Source of the DNA: CAZNDN01 sp964571815
GTDB taxonomy: Bacteria; Fibrobacterota; Chitinivibrionia; Chitinivibrionales; WJKA01
DNA length: 9,841 nucleotides
Direction of reading: 5' to 3'
Assembly: GCA_964571815.1 (NCBI GenBank)
Contig: CAZNDN010000144.1
Coordinates: forward strand, 1 to 9,841
Part shown: piece after piece, positions 1 to 6,358 of the stretch
How positions within the stretch are numbered: the first letter of the stretch is position 1
How the letters are laid out: every line of letters starts with the position of its first letter
The notes under the pieces: model-generated
Told to the model about the DNA's origin: nothing
What the model saw: only the letters and a program-made list of their open reading frames with translations
Databases searched by the model: none
Program-made: the position numbers and the translations under genes

Positions 1-175
1 TGATCCGCGCGACTCGTCCGTACGAAAGACACGAGGCCAGCAGGCCGGTGATTTCAAGCTCTTCCGGGCCGCGGCACTGCCGAACGACACACAGCGGGTC
101 CATGCCCAGAAAGCGCGAGGAATGAAACGTGCGGTACATCGTGTCAAGCACTGAAGCCAGGTCGGTCTTGCGCAT
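1..175 (-). CDS. DUF2400/TIGR02757-like protein, N-terminal part (runs off left edge)
   Basis: Reading the minus strand from an ATG at 175 gives 58 codons without a stop before the window edge. The peptide begins MRKTDLASVLDTMYRTFHSS and contains RFLGMDP near residue 21 and a PEELEITGLLASCLSYGRV block at residues 38-56. The pattern of a short helical start, an (F/H)xxxDP motif, then 'EIxGLLAxxLxYGRV' is what I know from the N-terminus of the DUF2400/TIGR02757 family. That family has no firmly established function, though its helical fold is thought to resemble DNA-glycosylase-type proteins. A purine-rich AAGGGG lies about 12 nt before the ATG and could be a weak Shine-Dalgarno. The rest of the gene, at least 80% of the family's usual length, is outside the window. 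It faces away from the jet operon and looks like ordinary chromosomal flank. Family assignment is from memory of the motif only. Confidence 0.7.
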   Translation of the reverse strand, partial: MRKTDLASVLDTMYRTFHSSRFLGMDPLCVVRQCRGPEELEITGLLASCLSYGRVARI

Positions 176-325
176 GAGCGTAGTCGAACCCCTTGAGAGT
201 GGGGCAACGGCATCCGGCCCCGGAAACGGTATATCAGTAATACGGCCTGCATGGAGGTATGATTGCACTATCGGGACGTGGTTGTTGCCGGCGCGGGAGT
301 GAGATTCGGCGAGACCGTAGTGCGG

Positions 326-343
326 GGACACGTGCACATGTCC
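326..343. repeat. 18-bp near-perfect palindrome, possible operator
   Basis: Positions 326-343 read GGACACGTG CACATGTCC. The two 9-nt arms are reverse complements except for one mismatched pair (C at 331, A at 338). It lies in the non-coding stretch between the divergent DUF2400-like gene and the plus-strand tail ORF, about 150 nt upstream of the former's start and 200 nt before the latter. Symmetric sites of this size are typical of dimeric repressor operators, but no regulator is encoded nearby and I cannot name one. Confidence 0.4.
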
Positions 344-532
344 TCAATCACACCGGTTATCGACAGGCCAGGCGCTCCGGAACGGCCTCTTCATCCGCGA
401 GCGTTCTGCAGCTTCCGTGGCCAACACGTGCGTGGTCTCCATTTCTGCGATGTGTTTTTTTTGTATGTCGAAATACCACGACAAATGGTAGACTCGGATT
501 TTCAGCGATTCTCGCGTGGTAGAAGACCTGAC

Positions 533-537
533 GGAGG
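533..537 (+). promoter_or_regulatory. Shine-Dalgarno GGAGG deciding the start at 546
   Basis: GGAGG sits 8 nt before the ATG at 546, which is ideal spacing. It supports the short 66-aa reading over the 76-aa reading from GTG 516. It could be fortuitous, since in an ancestral full-length gene this stretch would have been coding sequence. Confidence 0.45.
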
Positions 538-545
538 TATCCGGT

Positions 546-746
546 ATGTGGGAAGCAGCGGTTAAGAAGCATGATGAAGAAGTGTTTGAGAAAGGCATTG
601 AGCAGGGCATTGAGAAGAGAAGCGCGGAGATTGTCGAGAGGATGATTTCCAATGGTTTGAGCAATTCAGACATACACAAGATGACCGGTATTGCGTCGAG
701 CAGGATCGACCGGATTCGCCGGAGGAGGAAAAAGGCGGGTTCATAG
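546..746 (+). pseudogene. Orphan C-terminal tail of an Rpn/TIGR01784-type PD-(D/E)XK protein
   Basis: A 66-codon ORF whose ATG at 546 is preceded by GGAGG at 533-537 with an 8-nt spacer. This is a much better start than the in-frame GTG at 516. The product is charged and helical: a KKHDEEVFEKGIEQGIEKRSAE block (residues about 7-28), then a helix-turn-helix-like ISNGLSNSDIHKMTGIASSRIDRIRRRRKK. The 'EKGIEQGIEK' repeat followed by 'GLS..DI..MTGI..S.I..IR' is the usual C-terminus of the Rpn/TIGR01784 family (recombination-promoting nuclease or 'putative transposase', normally about 250-320 aa). The nuclease domain is missing: the frame is closed by a TAG at 489-491, and nothing upstream resembles it. 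It is most simply a 5'-deleted remnant. It may still be translated, because the ribosome-binding site is good, or it could be a free-standing small DNA-binding protein. It converges with jetD, leaving 107 nt between the stops. Confidence 0.55.
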
Positions 747-853
747 AGTTGCACCAGGTCCGGCCGGCGCCACGCAGCGTTACCGTCGGATACGGCACGA
801 ACCGGGCTGCCGAAACGCACTCGCGCTGAAAGCTGTTCGAAAGCGGCCGGCTG

Positions 854-2140
854 TCAACCATGGCGGCCGTCTTCGGTTCGTTCCTCCCACTGTTCCTGCT
901 CCAGCCATCCGTGCTCGAGGGTGAAGCGGAGTTCCTCGGCGAAGGGAAACGCGGGGTTGTTTTCAAGTAGCGTCAGGGCTCCTTTCCGGGCGTCAGGATG
1001 CAGCGGTTTGAGCCGATCCCGATGTCGGTGAAGTGTTTCCAGGTCGCAGCGCCACAACTCAAGAGGGTGTATGCCGTGAAGTATTGCGGCAATCCGCAGT
1101 CCCGCGGGGTCGCTGTCGCCCCAGTGGAGTCTGCGTGCACAACTCGGGCTTCCGCCTGTCAACCGGTACAGCTTGCACACCGCCGCGTTGGGGAAGCCGC
1201 GGGTGTAGAGGATGATCGCTCTCGGCCGTCGGCGCACAAGCCCGGCGAACGGGCTCTCGTTCTCGCAGGTAATCAGGGTGGTGGCAGGGGGGATCTCCAC
1301 CGCTTCGATGTCGTGCAGGTTTGCCAGCGAAAGGACCGCGGCCTCACCAAGCTCTGCCATGGTATCGACCTGTCCCAGCCACCGTCCTCCCTTCCGGTAC
1401 CGAAGGTTCCCGCAGACCGTCGCCAGGACCGAGCCGCCCGACTCTACCACACCGTGGCGCGACAGAGTCCGGCGCCGTATGTGCCGGCGACGGTCTCCCG
1501 TGCTTGACAGCAGCACGTCCGGATCACCGCCGTCAAGCACATGGAGCCAGTCGGCCGCGGCGTTGATCAGGGCGCCGCCGCGCAGCGCCTTGCTGTCGCC
1601 GCACAGTCGCGCCCCCAGCTCGGAAAGGCTCACCGGCTCATCGTTGGCCGCAAGCGCGCGAACAATCTCGCCGGCGCGCCGGCGGCGTTCGAACAGTTCC
1701 CGGCCGCCTCCGGATCTCACCCGTTCGTGCCGCAGCAGGGGCTCAACCGGCGCGAGGTCGGGGAAGGCCAGACGCCACCGCTGAAGCGCCTCGTCCGGGC
1801 CGCTCTTCCGCTCCGGGCGAGGAACGGAAAACGGTATCCCCAGCACGTCGTGGACACACTCCAGCCACCGCATCCGTCCCGTGTCGTCCAGCGGGTCCAG
1901 CAGGTGGTCGAGCATCAGCCGCACGGTGCCGCTACGGGAAAGCCGGAGCGCCCCCGCGCCGAACGCCGCTATCTGCGCATCGGACAACGTATGCCGATCC
2001 CGGGCCAGGACCGTAGTCCGGGGAAGCTTTGCCGTGCGGCCCCATCGCGAACACAACCTTCGAAGCGATGCCGCGACATCGGTCTCGGCACAAACCAGGG
2101 CCAGGAGCGCCCGGCTGTCGGGCTCACGTACGGAACTCAC
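854..2140 (-). CDS. jetD: JetD, Toprim-domain nuclease subunit of Wadjet
   Basis: A 428-aa protein, the normal size for JetD. The C-terminal third is a Toprim (DUF2220-like) domain related to topoisomerase VI A/Spo11. The metal-binding acidic residues are visible: LITCENESPF carries E293 (with E295), and HWGDSDPAGL carries D342 and D344, the DxD pair. The N-terminal part (about 1-200, DUF3322-like) is basic and helical, with winged-helix-like segments around 150-210, and should contact DNA and the SMC core. In Wadjet systems JetD is the endonuclease that cuts small circular DNA after JetABC extrusion stalls, so both active-site motifs being intact argues for a working system. The start is GTG at 2140, inside the jetC stop (GTGA, 4-nt overlap), which implies translational coupling. 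It has no strong ribosome-binding site of its own, only GGGAAG about 6 nt upstream. It is the last gene of the operon, and I see no hairpin with a T-run after its TGA. Confidence 0.93.
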   Translation of the reverse strand: MSSVREPDSRALLALVCAETDVAASLRRLCSRWGRTAKLPRTTVLARDRHTLSDAQIAAFGAGALRLSRSGTVRLMLDHLLDPLDDTGRMRWLECVHDVLGIPFSVPRPERKSGPDEALQRWRLAFPDLAPVEPLLRHERVRSGGGRELFERRRRAGEIVRALAANDEPVSLSELGARLCGDSKALRGGALINAAADWLHVLDGGDPDVLLSSTGDRRRHIRRRTLSRHGVVESGGSVLATVCGNLRYRKGGRWLGQVDTMAELGEAAVLSLANLHDIEAVEIPPATTLITCENESPFAGLVRRRPRAIILYTRGFPNAAVCKLYRLTGGSPSCARRLHWGDSDPAGLRIAAILHGIHPLELWRCDLETLHRHRDRLKPLHPDARKGALTLLENNPAFPFAEELRFTLEHGWLEQEQWEERTEDGRHG

Positions 2141-5100
2141 TGCGTGCTTCCCAGCTCTTTCTCGAAACCGACGTTGCCGCCGGGCTCACGGTCTTCTTCG
2201 AACATACTGAGCTGTTTTTCGGCCGGGTTCTCCCAGTGAAACGGGTAGAGATGTACATTGTAGTCGGAGTCTTTGACTATCAGGACCGTCGTGGAGCGCT
2301 CCACTTCGCGCCTGGCGCCGTCCTGCTCCGGCGAAGCTACCAGAAGCTGCAGTCCCATGTCGCCGGCAAACCCCAGAAGCTGGTCCCGCCGTCCGGCGTC
2401 GATCCCGTAGAATGCCTCATCGAAGAGCAGCGTGTGCAACTTCAGGGCATTCCCCCGGAACAGGAAATGTGCGACCGTCAAAATCGTCAGATAGTTGGGC
2501 ACGGCCTGTTCGCCTCCGGAGCCCACGCTCCTGGTTCGCCGATCGATCAGCACCCCGTCTTCATCGGTGGTTGCCATGCGCAGGTGATACGAGTACCAGT
2601 TGCGGTAGTCCAGAGCGGCCGGGACGGTTTCAATCTCGGTTGACAGAATCTCATCCCGATGATCTTCGATGAAATTGCGCAGGACCTCTTCGGTACCGGA
2701 GTCGAACGGATTGAACTGCCGCACCGCTTCGATCAGTGGTTTGTACCGATCTTCCCGTTGCAGTTCCAGCCGATAGCGGGTATTGCCGAACGTGCGGCGC
2801 GAGAGGCGGTCATTGATCGTGCGCACCATTCGTTCCAGGCGCGAGACATGGCGCCCGAAAAACGCGACCAGCTCGGTAACGATAATCTTCCGAAACAGCT
2901 CAGCGGTCCGTTCGTTGATAACCTGCTCCTGCTCGCCGATTGCCTTCCGCTGGGCTTCGGCCAGGTCGGTTACGGTGGATTCGCGGCGGTCAACAAGCCG
3001 GTTGGTGGTTTCATCATAATGAAACCCGAACGCCGCACTGTATACCGGATCCGTGAGTTTCACACGAAGGCTTCCGATGGCCGCCGCCTCCCGCCGGTCG
3101 GCGTCGCGGATGGCTCCCTCCACCCCCTCGGTGCTCTTGAACTGCCCGCCCTGCCGGGTTTTGAGGACATAGTGCTCGATATCCTCGATATCTTCTCCCG
3201 CATGGCGGCGGATTTCTGCCTCCGACTCGGCAAACCGGTCCCGGAGTCCGCACAGCTCCTGCTGTATGTCCGATGCCTGCCGCACCAGCCCGTCGCGGTG
3301 CTCACGCGCGGCCCCTTCCTCGCGCAGCAGCCGGTCGTGTTCTTCCCGGTACTCGCGCCGCCGGCCGTCGAGTTCGCCCAGGCGCGATTCGAGCTCCTCC
3401 AGTCCCTCGGCCCGTACCCGGTGCTCGATCGCCTCGAGCCGGCTCGCCAACCCCTCGCTTTCAGTTTGTGCCTCTCCGTGTCGCCGCGCCAGCTCACGGT
3501 GTTGCTCACGCCGGTGGGTCAGTTCCTGGCGGCGAAGCGCGAATGCGGCGCCGATTTCGGCGAGGTCCCGCCCCGCATTCCGAAGACCGGCGATTAGCCG
3601 GTCAATCCGCCCGAGCCGACGCCGTGTTTCATCATGCCGTCGCACCGCGCGGGTGTGCTCCTGTTCACATTCGTCAATTTGCCGACCTATCTCCTCCAGC
3701 GCACGCTCAAGCGCCTTCTGCCGTTCTTCCTGGCCGATATAGCGTGAAGGTTCACCCGAAAGTCGACGTTCATGGGCGCGGAACATCAGCACCCCGCCGG
3801 TTTCCTCCTCGGTCCGGGACGGTCCCCGGTTGGCAAGCATCTCTTCGGCCAGCACGGTCAGTGCGCCGGGCTGCGAGCGGGAGATGTCGAACGAGGTGCG
3901 GATCCAGTCGGGAAGATCAGTGGTATGAAGCGACAGCGGGGCGATACGAACGCAGGCGGCGGAGCCCGTAACGATCCGCTTCGCTTCCTCATAGTCGGCG
4001 GGGTCCACGCACACGGTTGCCAGGACCTGGAGATCAATCGCCTCCTCGGCGCTCGACCGGGCTTCGTCGCTCAGCTCCGTGCGCCACTCAAGAAGCTCGT
4101 AGAGCGAATGCGCCTCGACTCCTTCATCGGCAAGACACCGCAGTGCTTCGGCAAGCCCCGCCACGGGCGGCCGCACGTCGCCGGACTGCTCAAGCTCGGC
4201 GCGTCGGTCCCGCAGCTCCCCCAGCTCCGCGCCGGCCCGCCGGCAGGCATCGCTGGAACTGTCGAGTTCGCGCTGAGCTTCAACCCGCGCATGGTCCAGT
4301 CCGCCGGAGAGTTGCTCGCGCACACTACGTGCTTCGGAGACCGCCGGTGAGTCGGACCGAAGCTCCTTTGACAGCCGTGCCGCGGCCTCCGCGGTCCGCA
4401 CGTCCGTTTCCCGCTCGATCGGCTCGCACATCTGGTGCACGACCGATACCACATTCCGCAGCGAGGACAGCGCGTCGGCCGCGTTCTGTTCGGCGGCCGT
4501 AACGGCCTCCGAAAGAGATGTCAATTCCCGTGAGAGGCCCGTCAGTCGCCGTTGCGCCCGCTCTCGATCGTCGCGAAGCTCGTTGCGCCGACGGATCAAC
4601 CCCGCGTTGTCCCGGCTTCGCAGGTCCTCCATCGTTCTCTGTACAATGTTCAGCCGGTCCTCCACGTCGCCGAGCTGCTCCGCCAACCGCTTTAGGCCCG
4701 TATCCGTTCTCTCCCGTTCCTCGCCCAGACCTTTGAGGTGCTCCCGCAGATGTTCGCGCTTGAAGTGCAGCAGTATCCACCGGTACCGGGCGGTGCTTTC
4801 CCGAAGCTCGCCCACCGTTTTCACCAGACCGTCGAGACCGTCAAGGTACTCCCGCTTGCGCTGCATCTCCTCCAGGAGCGCGTTGGCCTCATCGAGCCCC
4901 CGCAGTGCCTCGATTATCCGGTCGAACAGGTCGGTTTGTGGCTCGGGAAGCAGTGTTTTGAACAATTCGTGATAGTCGGTGGCCGAGGAGGCGATTTCGC
5001 GGTAGGCTTTTCCCATGGAGAGGAAGCGGCACGTTTCGGCAAAGATCTCATCGCTGGTGAACAGCCTTCGCCCGAGTTCGCCGGCATAGGCCCCGATACT

Positions 5101-5637
5101 CAGAAACCCGCCGCCCGGCCCCAGAGCCTCGCGCATCTCCCGCTGAGAGGTAACCCGCCGTGCACCGTCGTGCTCCACGGTCCAGGGAATCGTATCGATC
5201 GGCGCCGACTTGATTATTCCCCACCGCTGAATGCGCTCATCCATGGAGTAGGTCGACAGCCCCACACCCAGGGTCAGCGGGCTCCCGTCTTCCTCGACAA
5301 GCTCCACCCCCGCGTAGCTTACGCCGCCCGAAGGGTTCATCGCACCGGTATCGACATTGTAACGCATCACGATACCCTGCGGCCGCCGTCCGCCGTCCCT
5401 GCGCGCCCCCACCCTCGCCGCGGAGTTGAACTCCATGTGACTTCCCGCGGTCAGGACATAGTGGACCGCATCAAGCACCGTGGTCTTCCCGGAGCCGTTG
5501 TCGCCAAGCAGAAACAGGTGGCCGCCGTCGCTTACCTCCACCGTCTCGTCCTGGAAGTTGTGGAAATTGACCAGACGGATACGACGGATGCGAAAGGCGG
5601 GCGCCCCGCCGTCATAATGGTCGGCTGATTGCATCAC
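2137..5637 (-). CDS. jetC: JetC, SMC-like ATPase motor of Wadjet
   Basis: A 1166-aa SMC/MukB-like ATPase. The N-terminal half-domain has Walker A GDNGSGKT at residues 45-52. A first coiled coil runs about 245-485, a globular hinge-like region about 488-635, and a second charged coiled coil about 636-860. The C-terminal half-domain has the ABC signature SGGEQ at 1040-1044, Walker B TLLFDE with D1073 and E1074, and a D-loop (GID) just after. All catalytic elements are present. JetC dimers bind ATP between heads and extrude DNA loops; with JetA and JetB they sense small circular plasmids and present them to JetD. The start is either GTG 5637 (GTGA overlap with the jetB stop) or the adjacent ATG 5634 (TGATG); AGGAG at 5648-5652 fits the GTG better. 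The C-terminus carries QLSMF at 1142-1146, similar to a beta-clamp-binding motif. The coding frame is unbroken across 3.5 kb. Confidence 0.95.
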   Translation of the reverse strand: MMQSADHYDGGAPAFRIRRIRLVNFHNFQDETVEVSDGGHLFLLGDNGSGKTTVLDAVHYVLTAGSHMEFNSAARVGARRDGGRRPQGIVMRYNVDTGAMNPSGGVSYAGVELVEEDGSPLTLGVGLSTYSMDERIQRWGIIKSAPIDTIPWTVEHDGARRVTSQREMREALGPGGGFLSIGAYAGELGRRLFTSDEIFAETCRFLSMGKAYREIASSATDYHELFKTLLPEPQTDLFDRIIEALRGLDEANALLEEMQRKREYLDGLDGLVKTVGELRESTARYRWILLHFKREHLREHLKGLGEERERTDTGLKRLAEQLGDVEDRLNIVQRTMEDLRSRDNAGLIRRRNELRDDRERAQRRLTGLSRELTSLSEAVTAAEQNAADALSSLRNVVSVVHQMCEPIERETDVRTAEAAARLSKELRSDSPAVSEARSVREQLSGGLDHARVEAQRELDSSSDACRRAGAELGELRDRRAELEQSGDVRPPVAGLAEALRCLADEGVEAHSLYELLEWRTELSDEARSSAEEAIDLQVLATVCVDPADYEEAKRIVTGSAACVRIAPLSLHTTDLPDWIRTSFDISRSQPGALTVLAEEMLANRGPSRTEEETGGVLMFRAHERRLSGEPSRYIGQEERQKALERALEEIGRQIDECEQEHTRAVRRHDETRRRLGRIDRLIAGLRNAGRDLAEIGAAFALRRQELTHRREQHRELARRHGEAQTESEGLASRLEAIEHRVRAEGLEELESRLGELDGRRREYREEHDRLLREEGAAREHRDGLVRQASDIQQELCGLRDRFAESEAEIRRHAGEDIEDIEHYVLKTRQGGQFKSTEGVEGAIRDADRREAAAIGSLRVKLTDPVYSAAFGFHYDETTNRLVDRRESTVTDLAEAQRKAIGEQEQVINERTAELFRKIIVTELVAFFGRHVSRLERMVRTINDRLSRRTFGNTRYRLELQREDRYKPLIEAVRQFNPFDSGTEEVLRNFIEDHRDEILSTEIETVPAALDYRNWYSYHLRMATTDEDGVLIDRRTRSVGSGGEQAVPNYLTILTVAHFLFRGNALKLHTLLFDEAFYGIDAGRRDQLLGFAGDMGLQLLVASPEQDGARREVERSTTVLIVKDSDYNVHLYPFHWENPAEKQLSMFEEDREPGGNVGFEKELGSTQ

Positions 5638-6356
5638 GGAGCACCGTCTCCTGATTGTTCGTCCCCGTCTTCGCCGATTTCAACATCGGGGCTCGTGTGG
5701 AAGTCGCCGCTCATCACCGCCCGGATTTCGTCCACGTGGCGACTGAGATAGCCCGCGTTATAGTGGTAGATTGCCGGGAGCGCCTCGTAGATGGTCAATT
5801 CCTCGGTTATCCGTTCGCCGGGAGGCGGGGGGACCTTGCGCAGGAACCGGTACCGTTCGAGAGTCGGGAACACGTGTCGAAGGATGCGGGCGCGGACGTA
5901 CTCAGGAGTGTAGCGCTCCCGGGCGCCTTCCCACAGTTCCCCGAACCGCCGGGTGCAGAACTCCAGCAGGTCGCCAAAACGGAAATGGAGGTTCTCCCGG
6001 TCGTCGACCGTCATGTCGTTTTCGTCAAGCTGGTGCTCGAAAAACTCCAGTATCAGCATGAAAGCGATACATTCGTCGCGACGGGTGAAATTGAACATGT
6101 CGCGCATCGACTCGGTGATCGAGCCGTTGTACCACTTCTCCTTGTAGACCCGCGCGCACTTCCCGTCAATCACGAGTATCCATCCGAAGAAGCCGTCGAA
6201 GAACGCGGCGAATTCGCTCCGGTGACGGCGCAGGAAATTGAATGCCACCTCGTTGTCGTCACGGTAAAAATACGGGCTCTCGATCAGGAGGTTGCAAACT
6301 GCCCGCACCCTCTCGGGATTGCGCTCCAGAAGCTGCCGCCAGGTATCGGCATGCAT
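5634..6356 (-). CDS. jetB: JetB, KITE-like subunit of Wadjet
   Basis: A 240-aa protein between jetA and jetC, in the canonical jetB slot (family names include DUF4194 and related groups). The N-terminal half reads ERVRAVCNLLIESPYFYRDDNEVAFNFLRRHRSEFAAFFDGFFGWILVID, a winged-helix-like fold with a helix pair and a beta hairpin ending in ARVYKEKW near residue 70. A second winged-helix-like unit follows at about 95-200 (CIAFMLILEFFEH...FRFGDLLEF...TLERYRFLRKV). Two tandem winged helices are what KITE subunits such as MukE have, and they dimerise on the kleisin. The last 20 residues are disordered and acidic (EIGEDGDEQSGDG). It starts at ATG 6356, 2 nt after the jetA stop, and its TGA overlaps the jetC start. 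Identity rests mainly on position, size and fold pattern. The 'RRHR..F..FF' block also recalls DUF2398/DUF6063-type proteins, so the subtype is open. Confidence 0.85.
   Translation of the reverse strand: MHADTWRQLLERNPERVRAVCNLLIESPYFYRDDNEVAFNFLRRHRSEFAAFFDGFFGWILVIDGKCARVYKEKWYNGSITESMRDMFNFTRRDECIAFMLILEFFEHQLDENDMTVDDRENLHFRFGDLLEFCTRRFGELWEGARERYTPEYVRARILRHVFPTLERYRFLRKVPPPPGERITEELTIYEALPAIYHYNAGYLSRHVDEIRAVMSGDFHTSPDVEIGEDGDEQSGDGAP
5648..5652 (-). promoter_or_regulatory. Shine-Dalgarno AGGAG for jetC
   Basis: On the minus strand AGGAG (CTCCT on the plus strand) lies inside the end of jetB. It is 10 nt before GTG 5637 and 13 nt before ATG 5634. It favours the GTG start, which also matches the GTGA overlap used at the jetC/jetD junction. 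Confidence 0.45.
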
Positions 6357-6358
6357 AC

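Larger units (their letters stand above)
176..545. other. Intergenic region between the DUF2400-like gene and the Rpn-like tail
   Basis: No convincing gene lies in these 370 nt. The open frames here (one begins near 263 on the plus strand) have no family resemblance and poor start signals, and I consider them chance. The stretch must contain the promoter of the divergent DUF2400-like gene. It holds an 18-bp near-perfect palindrome at 326-343. It also holds an A/T-rich patch around 457-487 (a run of eight T, then an imperfect inverted repeat of the form TTTGT..GTCG / CGACAAA) that could be a promoter or weak hairpin. No remnant of the N-terminal nuclease domain of an Rpn protein is readable here in any frame I checked, so the tail ORF at 546 is not simply a frameshifted full gene. 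Confidence 0.5.

Noticed and set aside
747..853. Bidirectional terminator between the Rpn-like tail and jetD
   Set aside because: Only short hairpins (CCGT/ACGG) and no T-run on either strand.
344..966. Long minus-strand frames (158 and 134 codons) opposite the Rpn-like tail
   Set aside because: They are antisense to the ORF with a clear ribosome-binding site, cysteine/serine-rich, and without family resemblance.
998..1784. Plus-strand frames of 169 and 190 codons opposite jetD
   Set aside because: Shadows of jetD in a GC-rich sequence; low-complexity arginine/proline/serine composition and no start signals.
2659..3597. 312-codon plus-strand frame opposite jetC
   Set aside because: Antisense to a gene with verified SMC motifs; its product shows no recognisable domain and reflects codon bias of jetC.
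4738..5628. 296-codon plus-strand frame opposite the jetC N-terminus
   Set aside because: Covers the Walker A region of jetC on the other strand; shadow frame.
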